Assembly (NCBI RefSeq): GCF_003627795.1
Contig: NZ_CP032688.1
Span: 62,001 to 126,000 of the forward strand
Origin: Rhizobium sp. CCGE531
Lineage (GTDB): Bacteria; Pseudomonadota; Alphaproteobacteria; Rhizobiales; Rhizobiaceae
Reading direction: 5' to 3'
Length of the DNA stretch: 64,000 nt
Shown here in pieces: positions 17,501 to 25,782 of the stretch (the stretch's first letter is position 1; each line of letters begins with the position of its first letter). Under the pieces are notes generated by a model. The model saw nothing but the letters and a program-made list of their open reading frames with translations, was not told where the DNA came from and made no database searches. The translations under genes were made by a program, and so were the position numbers.

Positions 17501-18670
17501 ATGCTGAAGAAGGTTTACACCGCATTGAGCGTGATCATCGGGCTAGGCCTGATGACCACCGCCGCATTCGCGGACGGCTTAGACTCGCTACCACAGGACC
17601 AGAAGCAGCTTTACAAGCTCGTGGACCCGGCAATTCCCCTCGGTGGTACGCCGCTCAAGGATTTTGTGGCGAAGCGGCCGCCGCCGTGGAAAATCGGCTA
17701 CGCATCCACTTATGCCGGCAACACTTGGCGTGCCCAGATCCTCACTGAACTGAACGAGGTTCTGCTTCCGAAATACAAGGAGGCTGGACTGGTATCTGAG
17801 CTTGTCGTCACGCAGTCCGATCTGAAGGACGCGACGCAAATCCAGCAGATGCGCCAGATGGTCGACGACGGCGTCGATGCTATCATCATCTGCTGCTCGA
17901 ACGTGACGGCTATCAACCAGACCATCGAATACGCGCACTCCAAGGGCGTTCCGGTGTTCTCATTCTCGGGTTACGTGACATCGCCCTACGCGATCAATGC
18001 GACCGAAAACAACACCCAGGGCGGCTACACGGCCGCGAAATGGCTGGCGGAGGAAATTGGCGGCAAGGGCAACGTGCTGACGGTTTCGGGCATCCCGGGC
18101 TTCGCATCGTCGGACAGCTTCAATGTGGGTGCCAAGAAGGCGTTCGACGAGTACAAGGACATCACCGTCGTAGGCGATGTCGCTGGCAAGTGGACCGATC
18201 AGGTCGCCCAGGTCGAAGTCCAGAAATTCCTCGCGACCAACCCTACCGAAATCGCAGGTATCCTCGTCCAGTCGGCCTCAGAAAACGGTGTCGTCAACGC
18301 GGTCCAGCAGTCCGGGCGCGACATGATGCCAATCGTCCTCGGCGGCGAGGCGTCGGCGGCGTGCTACTGGCGTAAGAATCCCGACTTCATCAGCCAGAGC
18401 TTCCATTTCTGGCCGCCGCGGGCCGATGCTCGCCTGGTGTGGGACGTGATGATGAGGACGCTCCAAGGCCAGGGGCCGAAGATCCAGTCGATCCTGCGAC
18501 CGGCTCTTCCCTACACGATCGACGATGTGAAGGAAGCAATTTCGGAAGATTGCGATCCGAACTCCACGGCGTGGATCGAGCCCAAGGGCGATGCATGGTG
18601 GCCCGCGGACGTAGCAGCACAGTACTTCGAGCGCCCGGAAGATCCGCTGGCCTGGCGGCCGAAGAAGTAA
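17501..18670 (+). CDS. Periplasmic sugar-type ABC substrate-binding protein
   Basis: 389-residue periplasmic-binding protein of the RbsB/TorT-like fold. ATG at 17501 follows GGGGAGGAG; residues 1-23 form a signal peptide ending AAFADG. Characteristic segments: WKIGYASTYAGNTWRAQIL, a QMVDDGVDAIIICCSN stretch and NPTEIAGILVQSASENGV. It most likely feeds the RbsA/RbsC-type importer at 20875-24431, which lacks its own binding protein and carries the same operator. A close paralogue is encoded at 62585-63754. Ligand unknown: the PPWKIGY and CC signatures differ from simple ribose or xylose binders. Confidence 0.88.
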   Translation: MLKKVYTALSVIIGLGLMTTAAFADGLDSLPQDQKQLYKLVDPAIPLGGTPLKDFVAKRPPPWKIGYASTYAGNTWRAQILTELNEVLLPKYKEAGLVSELVVTQSDLKDATQIQQMRQMVDDGVDAIIICCSNVTAINQTIEYAHSKGVPVFSFSGYVTSPYAINATENNTQGGYTAAKWLAEEIGGKGNVLTVSGIPGFASSDSFNVGAKKAFDEYKDITVVGDVAGKWTDQVAQVEVQKFLATNPTEIAGILVQSASENGVVNAVQQSGRDMMPIVLGGEASAACYWRKNPDFISQSFHFWPPRADARLVWDVMMRTLQGQGPKIQSILRPALPYTIDDVKEAISEDCDPNSTAWIEPKGDAWWPADVAAQYFERPEDPLAWRPKK

Positions 18671-18697
18671 TCGACGACCTCCCAAGTTGTCCCGCGA

Positions 18698-18730
18698 CCT
18701 CCGCGCCGGCTTCATCCGTCGGCGCGGAGG
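18698..18730 (+). promoter_or_regulatory. Stem-loop enclosing the aminotransferase ribosome site
   Basis: Perfect 11-bp stem CCTCCGCGCCG (18698-18708) / CGGCGCGGAGG (18720-18730) with an 11-base loop. The 3' arm contains the GGAGG ribosome site of the aminotransferase gene (ATG 18738). Such a stem should lower translation unless opened by ribosomes or a ligand. Confidence 0.6.
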
Positions 18731-18737
18731 ACCTACG

Positions 18738-19943
18738 ATGAGGAACCAGAAGTTGGAATTCCACAAGATACAGCGTTTGCCCCCTTACGTCTTCGACCAG
18801 GTGAACCGCCTTAAGTCCAGCGCGCGCGCGGCCGGAGCCGACATCATCGATCTTGGAATGGGCAATCCCGATCTTCCCACGCCAAGCTGGGTTGTGGACA
18901 AGCTATGCGAAGCGGTGCAGCACCCACGCACGCACCGCTATTCGGCTTCCAAGGGCATTATCGGGCTTCGCCGCGCGAAGGCTGCGTATTACGCCCGCCG
19001 GTTCAATGTGAAGCTTGATCCGGATACCCAGGTTGTTGCGACGCTCGGGTCCAAGGAGGGGTTTGCGAACATGGCACAGGCCATAACCGCCCCCGGGGAT
19101 GTCATTCTCTGTCCGAACCCTTCCTATCCAATCCATACGTTCGGATTTCTGATGGCAGGGGGCGTGATAAGGTCGGTACCGGTCGAGCCGGATGAGACCT
19201 TCTTCCAAGCTCTCGAAATGGCGGTGCGGCATTCGGTACCGAAGCCTCTGGCGCTCATCATAAGCTACCCGTCGAACCCCACCGCTCGCGTCGCGACGCT
19301 CGACTTCTATAAGGACGTCATCGCCTTCGCGAAGAAGCACGATCTCATCGTTCTGTCGGATATCGCCTACGCTGAAATCTATTTCGACGGTCCGCCGCCG
19401 CCGTCTGTTCTCGAAGTCCCCGGCGCGATCGACGTGGCCGTCGAGTTCTCCTCGATGTCGAAGACATTCTCCATGCCCGGTTGGCGCGTTGGGTTTGCGG
19501 TGGGCAACGAACGACTCATCCGAGCGTTGACGCGCGTGAAATCGTACCTGGACTACGGAGCATTTACGCCGATACAGGTCGCCGCCGCTCATGCCCTAAA
19601 CTCGGGCGGGGAGGACGCCGCGCGGGCCCGAGACATCTACAGGACGCGCAGAGATACACTGGTGAAGACCTTTGCCGATGCCGGGTTCGACGTTCCCGCT
19701 CCTGCGGCGACGATGTTCGCATGGGCGAAGATACCCCCGGATTTCCGACACCTTGGCTCGCTGGAGTTTTCGAAACTCGTGCTCGAGAAGGCACAGGTCG
19801 CGATTTCGCCGGGTATTGGTTTCGGCGAGATGGGTGACGAATACGTACGGCTGGCTTTCGTGGAGAATGAAGACAGAATCCGGCAGGCTGCACGGAACCT
19901 GAAGCGGTGGCTTTCTGCGAGCGCGACCGCCACAACTCGATAA
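18738..19943 (+). CDS. PLP aminotransferase, AlaC/DapL-like class I
   Basis: 401-residue class I/II aminotransferase. Visible are the N-terminal LPPYVFDQVNRLKSSARAAG, LGMGNPDLPTP, PNPSYPIHTFG, SYPSNPTA, and the PLP lysine in SSMSKTFSMPGWR near residue 241, the pattern of the AlaC alanine/LL-diaminopimelate aminotransferase group. ATG 18738 has GGAGG seven bases upstream, but inside a strong stem. It follows the binding-protein gene by 67 bases. Within the pathway it could remove or add an amino group to a breakdown product such as a beta-amino acid or malonate semialdehyde, as in uracil catabolism; this is inference. Confidence 0.9.
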   Translation: MRNQKLEFHKIQRLPPYVFDQVNRLKSSARAAGADIIDLGMGNPDLPTPSWVVDKLCEAVQHPRTHRYSASKGIIGLRRAKAAYYARRFNVKLDPDTQVVATLGSKEGFANMAQAITAPGDVILCPNPSYPIHTFGFLMAGGVIRSVPVEPDETFFQALEMAVRHSVPKPLALIISYPSNPTARVATLDFYKDVIAFAKKHDLIVLSDIAYAEIYFDGPPPPSVLEVPGAIDVAVEFSSMSKTFSMPGWRVGFAVGNERLIRALTRVKSYLDYGAFTPIQVAAAHALNSGGEDAARARDIYRTRRDTLVKTFADAGFDVPAPAATMFAWAKIPPDFRHLGSLEFSKLVLEKAQVAISPGIGFGEMGDEYVRLAFVENEDRIRQAARNLKRWLSASATATTR

Positions 19944-19964
19944 AGCGATGAAAGGATTTTGAAG

Positions 19965-20363
19965 ATGCCGATCCTCGGATCTTGCCAATGTAAAGCGGTC
20001 CAGTACGAAGTGTCGGAACTGGATGGCCCGATGTGGAACTGCTTCTGCCAGACATGCAGAAAGTCCCATGCCGCCGATCATAACACTGCCGCCAAGGTGA
20101 AGAGTGAGAACTTCAAGCTGATTTCCGGCGAGGATGTCCTTCACAGCTTTGAGTCGACCCCTGGAAAACTGAGGTGGTTCTGCTCACGGTGTGGTTCGCA
20201 CGTTTATGCCGAACGGCCTGCCAACCCGGAGATGAAGGTGCTGCGGGCAGGCACTTTTGACACTGATCCTGGTTCGGTTCCTATGTCCAACGTCTGGCTG
20301 TCCCACGCCAGACCGTGGCTAGCTCACGACCCCGCGAAGGAAAACTTCGAAGAGTTCCCGTGA
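19965..20363 (+). CDS. GFA/CENP-V-fold zinc protein
   Basis: 132-residue protein of the Gfa (glutathione-dependent formaldehyde-activating-like) family. Zinc cysteines are seen in GSCQCKAVQYEV, CFCQTCRKSH and WFCSRCGSHVY. ATG 19965 has AAAGGA at about 8 bases; a TTG two codons earlier is too close to it. It ends the operon that starts with the flavin reductase. Members are annotated for formaldehyde binding, but most have no proven reaction. Here it may handle an aldehyde or thiol adduct made by the monooxygenase. Confidence 0.85.
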   Translation: MPILGSCQCKAVQYEVSELDGPMWNCFCQTCRKSHAADHNTAAKVKSENFKLISGEDVLHSFESTPGKLRWFCSRCGSHVYAERPANPEMKVLRAGTFDTDPGSVPMSNVWLSHARPWLAHDPAKENFEEFP

Positions 20364-20874
20364 TCCTTTCACGGTTGCGCGCGCCAGGGGCCGATTGACC
20401 ACGAGTTCGATCTGCCCGTCCCCCAGCGTGGAAGGGCTCGCTGATCGAATGGCACTTGCCGCGTTCGACGCGTGGAGGCTGGGATGTTCCGTATGCCCCA
20501 ATCGAAACGGTTGGCTTCATCAGATTATCGGACACCCTCAATAGCGCTTTGGTCCTCTCTTGCTCGCGAAGGCCACCAGCTCGCTTCCGTTCTGGGCGGA
20601 ACTCCGGTTGCAAACCTCTAACCGGCGCCAGGTGCGTGACAACGTGCTTTTGCAACTTTGAGGGCGTCGAGCGACCGACCAATTTCATCGAAACCAACTC
20701 GACATCCCGATATGGGCATGGCGGCGCTATTGACAGATTAGCAGACAATCTGTCATTCTAAAGTTCACCGAGTGTGTTCTCGGAGCGTTCAAAGACGGCA
20801 GTCACAATTGAGCAAGAGGCCCGGGCATCGGATGTCCTGGCGCGATTTGCTGCTGCCTAGGAGGGAGGATCGGC
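20364..20874. other. Intergenic region before ABC importer
   Basis: About 510 bases. The only clear element is the operator/promoter at 20730-20758. The open frames here overlap on both strands and have no family resemblance or ribosome sites, so no gene is called. Confidence 0.5.
20730..20758 (+). promoter_or_regulatory. Palindromic operator/promoter of the ABC importer operon
   Basis: Inverted repeat TGACAGATT (20731-20739) / AATCTGTCA (20747-20755) with a 7-base centre. TTGACA at 20730-20735 is the -35; the -10 17 bases later (TCATTC) is weak. CAGACAATCTGTCAT at 20742-20756 matches the regional 15-mer at 14 of 15 positions. The first gene starts 116 bases downstream of the repeat. Confidence 0.75.
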
Positions 20875-22434
20875 ATGACGAATGACGTCGCCGTAAGCAT
20901 GACGGCCGTTGCCAAATCGTTTGGCGAAACGAAGGCTTTGAAAAAATGCGATTTTGTCGCCAGGGCAGGAGAGGTGCACGCGATCGTTGGCGAGAATGGC
21001 AGCGGCAAGAGCACCATGGCGAAGATCATGTCCGGAGTTATCGCTGCCGATGCAGGATCTGTCCTGATCCTTGGCAAGTCCATCACCTCGCCAGTCGATG
21101 CCAAAGGGGTTGGTCTCGCGACGATCTTCCAGGAAGTCCTTGTCGCCGATGAGGCAAGTGTCCTCGACAACCTTTTCGTGGGAAGCGAGGACCTGTTCTC
21201 GCTTCGGAAATCCTCCAAGGAACGTGAAAGCGTTGCGCAAGGCCTTCTGGACCGCCTGGTGGGAAAGCCTGTCGATCTCCGGCAGAACGTCGGTGAACTT
21301 CCGCTCAGCATCAAGCAATGGATCGTTATCGCCCGGGCCGTTCTGAGGAAACCCAAGGTCTTGATCCTGGACGAGTCCTCGGCTGCACTCGATCTCGACG
21401 CGACCGTAAGGCTCCACGAAGAGATCGATCGGCTCCGTTCCGAGGGGTGCGCGGTAATCATCGTCACGCACCGCATCGCCGAGCTCGTCCGGATCGCCGA
21501 TCGGGCGACAATACTGAGAGACGGTTTCACTGTGGGTGTCCTTGAGAAATCCGAGATCACCGAGGCCAATCTCCTGCGCATGATGACCCCTCAAGACCGC
21601 CAGATTTCCGCCGCTGCTTCAACGTCTGCACCGGGCCTGTCGGGTGATCTCAAGGAGGTTCTTTCCGTCCATGGCGCGCGCCCCCAAGAGGCATCGCAAC
21701 CGTTCGACTTCGTCCTTCCGGAGGGATCTATCGTGGGCGTTGCGGGGCTGGACGGCCAGGGCCAGGACGCCTTCGTGCGACTGGTCGCAAGGATTATGTC
21801 GCCGTTCGGAGGGGAGGTCCGGATCCTGAATAGGGAAAGCACCGGCTTCGTCACAGTCGGCGCGCTCGACGACGCCGCGAATAACGGCATTGTGTACGTA
21901 TCCGGAGACCGGAAGCGGGAAGGAATTTTCCCACAGCAGAGCATTTTCGAGAACCTCGCCATCGGTATCTACCAAAAAAACCTAGGGCCGTTCGGTGTCA
22001 TCAGGCGGAAAAAGCTGAAGCAGACCTTTGCCCGGGAGGTCGAGCGGCTCCGCGTCAAGATCGGGCACCCGGACAACCGGATTACGTCCCTTTCCGGTGG
22101 CAACCAGCAGAAGGTCCTGATCGGTCGTGCCTTCGCCAATGATCCCAGAGTGATCGTTCTAAACGACCCTGCTCGAGGCGTAGACCTCAACACCAAACGC
22201 GACCTGTATCGCGAGCTTCGGCTGTTTGCCGAAGGTGGCGGCTCGGTAATCTACCTTTCAAGCGAGATCGAGGAGTTTCTCGGTTTCGCCGATCGCGTTG
22301 ATGTCTTTCACAAAGGGAGCATCCATCGTTCCCTCGACGGCCCCGACATCAACGAAGAAACCATTCTCGCTGCAATGTTCGGCCGCTCGGTTGCCGACAC
22401 CATGGAATTCTCCAAAGAGAGAAAGGCACACTGA
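20875..22434 (+). CDS. Sugar-type ABC transporter ATPase (RbsA-like, two domains)
   Basis: 519-residue fused double ATPase of the RbsA/MglA type, energising import through two RbsC-like permeases. First domain: Walker A GENGSGKST near residue 40, an altered signature LSIKQW and Walker B LILDESSAALD. Second domain: degenerate Walker A (GLDGQGQD), normal signature LSGGNQQK, and VLNDPARGVD. Both halves are the usual length. ATG 20875 follows GGGAGGATC. The stop overlaps the next start by one base. Operator-controlled promoter upstream; its binding protein is probably the one at 17501-18670. Confidence 0.92.
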   Translation: MTNDVAVSMTAVAKSFGETKALKKCDFVARAGEVHAIVGENGSGKSTMAKIMSGVIAADAGSVLILGKSITSPVDAKGVGLATIFQEVLVADEASVLDNLFVGSEDLFSLRKSSKERESVAQGLLDRLVGKPVDLRQNVGELPLSIKQWIVIARAVLRKPKVLILDESSAALDLDATVRLHEEIDRLRSEGCAVIIVTHRIAELVRIADRATILRDGFTVGVLEKSEITEANLLRMMTPQDRQISAAASTSAPGLSGDLKEVLSVHGARPQEASQPFDFVLPEGSIVGVAGLDGQGQDAFVRLVARIMSPFGGEVRILNRESTGFVTVGALDDAANNGIVYVSGDRKREGIFPQQSIFENLAIGIYQKNLGPFGVIRRKKLKQTFAREVERLRVKIGHPDNRITSLSGGNQQKVLIGRAFANDPRVIVLNDPARGVDLNTKRDLYRELRLFAEGGGSVIYLSSEIEEFLGFADRVDVFHKGSIHRSLDGPDINEETILAAMFGRSVADTMEFSKERKAH

Positions 22435-23402
22435 TGTCGCAACGTTTTGGATTTCCTGCGCTCGACAGGTCGCTGACCGTACCGCTCGTTCTTTTCGGAG
22501 TGTTGCTCGTCGCCGCAGCCGTGCTCTCGCCGCGGCTGTTCACCGCAACCGGAATGGGCGGAGCAATCATCGTCGCAGCACCTTTGATCCTCACGACGTT
22601 GGCCCTGACACCGATCGTGATGGCAGGCCGCGGTTCGGTCGACCTGTCCGTTGGCCCGCTGATGGGTTTCGTGAACGTCACCCTGATCGGCTGGCTCTCG
22701 GCAAGTGGTTACACGTCTCCGCTCGCGGTGATTTGCTGGGTGGTGGCAATCGGCGCACTCTACCAGTTGCTGCAGGCGCTCATCATCATCTACGTCCGGG
22801 TCGCCCCCATCATCGTCACGCTCTCCAGCTTCCTCGTCCTTTCAGGCTTGAACCTCATGGTCATGTCAAGGCCGGGCGGCGTTGCGCCGGACTGGATGAT
22901 GACGTGGGGAGCAGGAACGACGATCTTATCTCCGGTGCTGATCATCGTCTTGGCGGCGTTGGCTCTTTGGGCCGTTATGCGCCGGACCACCTTTTACTCC
23001 CACCTCCGCATGACAGGCGCTGACGAACGGATGGCCTACACGAGCGGGGTGAAAGTCGACACCGTACGCATCTGCGCCCATCTCCTCGGCGGCGTCTTCG
23101 TCGGCCTTGCCGCGCTCAGCTATACGGCATTGATCTCTTCGGGCGATCCCACCCAGGGAAGCAGCTACACGCTCCAGGCGGTTACCGCCCTGGTGCTCGG
23201 TGGCGCAAACCTGGCTGGCGGGAGAGGGGGAGCTTTGGGGTCCACGCTTGGTGCGCTGAACATGTTCCTCATCTCGTACCTGCTTTCCGCCTTCAGCTTC
23301 GGAAGCGTGACGGGGTTCGTGACGCAAATGGCTTTCGGCCTGATCCTCGTGGCATCGCTCCTCGTCAACGTATTCATGACGGCCCGGCGCACGGCTTTCT
23401 AA
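22434..23402 (+). CDS. ABC transporter permease (RbsC-like) 1
   Basis: 322-residue inner-membrane permease of the ribose-type branched family, with eight or more hydrophobic helices. Characteristic: MAGRGSVDLSVGPLMGFVN near residue 62 and the LGGANLAGGRGG segment near 260 typical of RbsC. Starts within the stop of the ATPase gene (TGATG), so it is translationally coupled. It forms a heterodimer with the next gene product. Confidence 0.92.
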   Translation: MSQRFGFPALDRSLTVPLVLFGVLLVAAAVLSPRLFTATGMGGAIIVAAPLILTTLALTPIVMAGRGSVDLSVGPLMGFVNVTLIGWLSASGYTSPLAVICWVVAIGALYQLLQALIIIYVRVAPIIVTLSSFLVLSGLNLMVMSRPGGVAPDWMMTWGAGTTILSPVLIIVLAALALWAVMRRTTFYSHLRMTGADERMAYTSGVKVDTVRICAHLLGGVFVGLAALSYTALISSGDPTQGSSYTLQAVTALVLGGANLAGGRGGALGSTLGALNMFLISYLLSAFSFGSVTGFVTQMAFGLILVASLLVNVFMTARRTAF

Positions 23403-23414
23403 GGAGGACTAGTA

Positions 23415-24431
23415 ATGACTTCACTCGCAACGGAACAGATGATGAGCCAAATCACAGGACGATCGGTAAAGCTGCAGCGCAGCATCGTAATTGGCTTTGG
23501 TCTGCTTGCGGCACTTCTCGTGCTGGGTACGATCCTCGTTCCTGGGTTCATCTCGCCCCGTAACGCGCGTTCGGTATTGCTGCTCGCCGCTTTCCTGGGG
23601 CTTGCATCGTTGGGACAGACGCTATGTGCCATGGTCGGCGCGCTTGATCTTTCCATTCCCTATGTCATCGGGGGAGCGAATATTCTCTTTCCAAGCCTGT
23701 TGGTCACCGGGATGCCTGCCTGGCTGGCCGTGATAGTGGTCGTTCTTCTGGGAGCAGCAATCGGGCTTGCGAATGGCTTTTTGAGCTTCAGGCTGCAGGG
23801 CCAGGCTCTCATCATGTCCCTAGGGGTCGGCTTCGCATTTGTCGGCGCGGTACAACTCTACACCTCCATCGGTTCCGACTACGGCGGAACGGTTTTCGCC
23901 CCCGTACCGGACTGGCTCCGGAATATCGCCGCGTTCAACGGGAAGACCTTCGGGCTGCCCCTGCCGCCCGTGGTGCTGGTGTGGCTCCTCGTCACGCTCG
24001 TCACCATCTGGGCTCTGTATAACACATGGTTCGGCCGCTCCATCTACGCCGTCGGCGGCAGCAGGACTGCAGCGGCACGGCTTGGCATTTCCGAAACCAA
24101 GGTCTGGACCAGCATTCACGGTATCAGTGGGGCGATGTCGGCACTGACGGGCGTATTGCTGCTCGGGTTTTCCGGCGGCGGCTTCGTTGGCGTCGGAGAC
24201 CCATATCTCTTCACCACCGTTGCGGCCGTTGTGATCGGCGGCACCTCGTTGCTCGGTGGCGCAGGCGGATACGGGGCAACCGTTCTCGGGGTACTCGTAT
24301 TGACGATATTGACGTCCCTGCTGGTCGGGCTCGGCCTCAGCTTTGCCGCGCAACAGGCGATCGTGGGTCTGCTGATCGTGCCGATGGTGGCCGTCTACGC
24401 GCGTACCCCGCATATCCGCAACCAGATCTGA
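23415..24431 (+). CDS. ABC transporter permease (RbsC-like) 2
   Basis: 338-residue second permease of the same family. MVGALDLSIPYVIGGANIL and VIGGTSLLGGAGGYG segments mark the RbsC fold. ATG after AAGGAGG with normal spacing, 12 bases from the first permease. Having two different permeases is the usual arrangement of the two-permease branch of CUT2 importers. No binding protein gene lies in this operon. Confidence 0.92.
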   Translation: MTSLATEQMMSQITGRSVKLQRSIVIGFGLLAALLVLGTILVPGFISPRNARSVLLLAAFLGLASLGQTLCAMVGALDLSIPYVIGGANILFPSLLVTGMPAWLAVIVVVLLGAAIGLANGFLSFRLQGQALIMSLGVGFAFVGAVQLYTSIGSDYGGTVFAPVPDWLRNIAAFNGKTFGLPLPPVVLVWLLVTLVTIWALYNTWFGRSIYAVGGSRTAAARLGISETKVWTSIHGISGAMSALTGVLLLGFSGGGFVGVGDPYLFTTVAAVVIGGTSLLGGAGGYGATVLGVLVLTILTSLLVGLGLSFAAQQAIVGLLIVPMVAVYARTPHIRNQI

Positions 24432-24447
24432 TCGGAGGGCCGGCAAA

Positions 24448-24957
24448 ATGAAGATTGTCGCGATAACCGGCAATGTCTCGCGCCCCTCCAAGACGCGGGC
24501 GCTCGGGGAATACGCACTCTCGAGCGTCCCGCCCGGCCACGCCCGGTATCTGTTTGACCTGGTCGATGTTCTCCCGGTGTTAGGAACCACGCTGTGGCGT
24601 TCGGAGGCTCCTGCTGGACTTGCGAACGTTCTTGACGCAATCCAATCTTCAGACGTCCTCGTTGTGGGGACACCGGTCTTCAAGTCCTCGATGACCGGTC
24701 TTCTCAAGCATCTTTTCGACCTCTTCGAAATGACAGCCCTGCAGGGTAAACCCGTTTTGATATTCGCAACGGGTAAGGCCGAGGCCCATGGCGAGCATGT
24801 CGAGGCTCACCTGCGCTCATTGATGGGCTTCTTCAAAGCCGAGGTTCGCGGTGACTTCATCTATGCGATGGACGGCGACTTCCCGGATTCGGCACCATCT
24901 GCGGAACTTCGGGAGCGGGTCGACCGCCAACTCGCACGCACTCTGGGCCATGGTTAG
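24448..24957 (+). CDS. NAD(P)H-dependent FMN reductase (SsuE-like)
   Basis: 169-residue flavodoxin-fold reductase. Start KIVAITGNVSRPSKTRALGE is the FMN phosphate loop; VVGTPVFKSSMTGLLKHLFDL is the usual mid-protein motif of NADPH-dependent FMN reductases such as SsuE and MsuE. It would supply reduced FMN to the RutA-like monooxygenase, alongside the split-barrel reductase at 15191-15700. ATG after CGGAGGG. It sits 16 bases after the second permease and 15 before ribB, forming a flavin-supply pair inside a transport operon. Confidence 0.9.
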   Translation: MKIVAITGNVSRPSKTRALGEYALSSVPPGHARYLFDLVDVLPVLGTTLWRSEAPAGLANVLDAIQSSDVLVVGTPVFKSSMTGLLKHLFDLFEMTALQGKPVLIFATGKAEAHGEHVEAHLRSLMGFFKAEVRGDFIYAMDGDFPDSAPSAELRERVDRQLARTLGHG

Positions 24958-24972
24958 TTCAAGGAGAAGAAC

Positions 24973-25782
24973 ATGAAGTTTGCTTCCATCGAGAGCGCGG
25001 TTAAAGCAATCGCCGCCGGAGAGATGATCATCGTCGTGGACGACGAAGACCGGGAAAACGAAGGCGACATCCTCGTTGCCGCGGAGAAGGTGACGAACGA
25101 TCATGTTGCCTTCATGATGCGTTATGCGCGCGGCCTGATCTGCGTTCCCTTGACCGGGGAGCGGTTGGACGAACTGGATATCCCGCTCATGGTGGAGCGC
25201 AACTCGGATTCCTTGCAGACGGCGTTCACGGTCTCAGTGGACCTGATAGAAGGCGTATCGACCGGTATTTCCGCAGAAGACCGCGCCAAGACCATCAGGG
25301 CGCTTGCCAACGCATCGACGATGCCGGAGGAGCTGTCCCGGCCAGGCCACATATTCCCCCTGCGGGCAAACCCGTCGGGTGTTCTCGGACGCGCCGGCCA
25401 TACGGAAGCCGCGGTGGATTTCGCTCGGCTGGCCGGGCTCGAGCCAGCGGGTGTTATCTGCGAAATCGCCAACGACGACGGCACTATGGCGCGTCTTCCC
25501 GAGCTCAGCGAATTCGCCGCGCACCACGACCTTCTCATGGTGACCATCGAAGCCCTGATCGATTATTGCCGTGAGATCGATGAAAGCGGCCCTCGTGTAG
25601 AGGACGCAGCCGCGGCGGCGATGTCCAATGTTTCGTATCTGACGAGCAGACGTTCCACGTGCCCGCAGAGGGAGAGCGGAACTCCTGCGTTGGTGGTCTC
25701 CGATACACCAAAAGAAAAGCGCGTTTCGAAGGTGCCAGAGGCCCTCGTAACGTTAACGGACCTTGGATTCGCTGTGCGATGA
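24973..25782 (+). CDS. ribB: 3,4-dihydroxy-2-butanone 4-phosphate synthase
   Basis: 269-residue RibB, which converts ribulose 5-phosphate to dihydroxybutanone phosphate and formate for riboflavin synthesis. The acidic loop VDDEDRENEGDI near residue 20, RPGHIFPLRA near 119 and GHTEAAVDFARLAG are intact. The normal domain ends near residue 200-210; the last 60 residues are not part of it, and the final nine codons overlap the end of an IS6-family remnant that supplies the stop codon. The gene probably lost its own 3' end. ATG after AAGGAGAAG. Last gene of the importer operon; an extra RibB raises flavin supply for the flavin-dependent steps. Confidence 0.92.
   Translation: MKFASIESAVKAIAAGEMIIVVDDEDRENEGDILVAAEKVTNDHVAFMMRYARGLICVPLTGERLDELDIPLMVERNSDSLQTAFTVSVDLIEGVSTGISAEDRAKTIRALANASTMPEELSRPGHIFPLRANPSGVLGRAGHTEAAVDFARLAGLEPAGVICEIANDDGTMARLPELSEFAAHHDLLMVTIEALIDYCREIDESGPRVEDAAAAAMSNVSYLTSRRSTCPQRESGTPALVVSDTPKEKRVSKVPEALVTLTDLGFAVR

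Noticed and set aside
24958..24972. FMN riboswitch ahead of ribB
   Set aside because: Only 15 bases separate ribB from the previous gene, too short for the conserved RFN element; it is simply the ribosome site of an operon gene.
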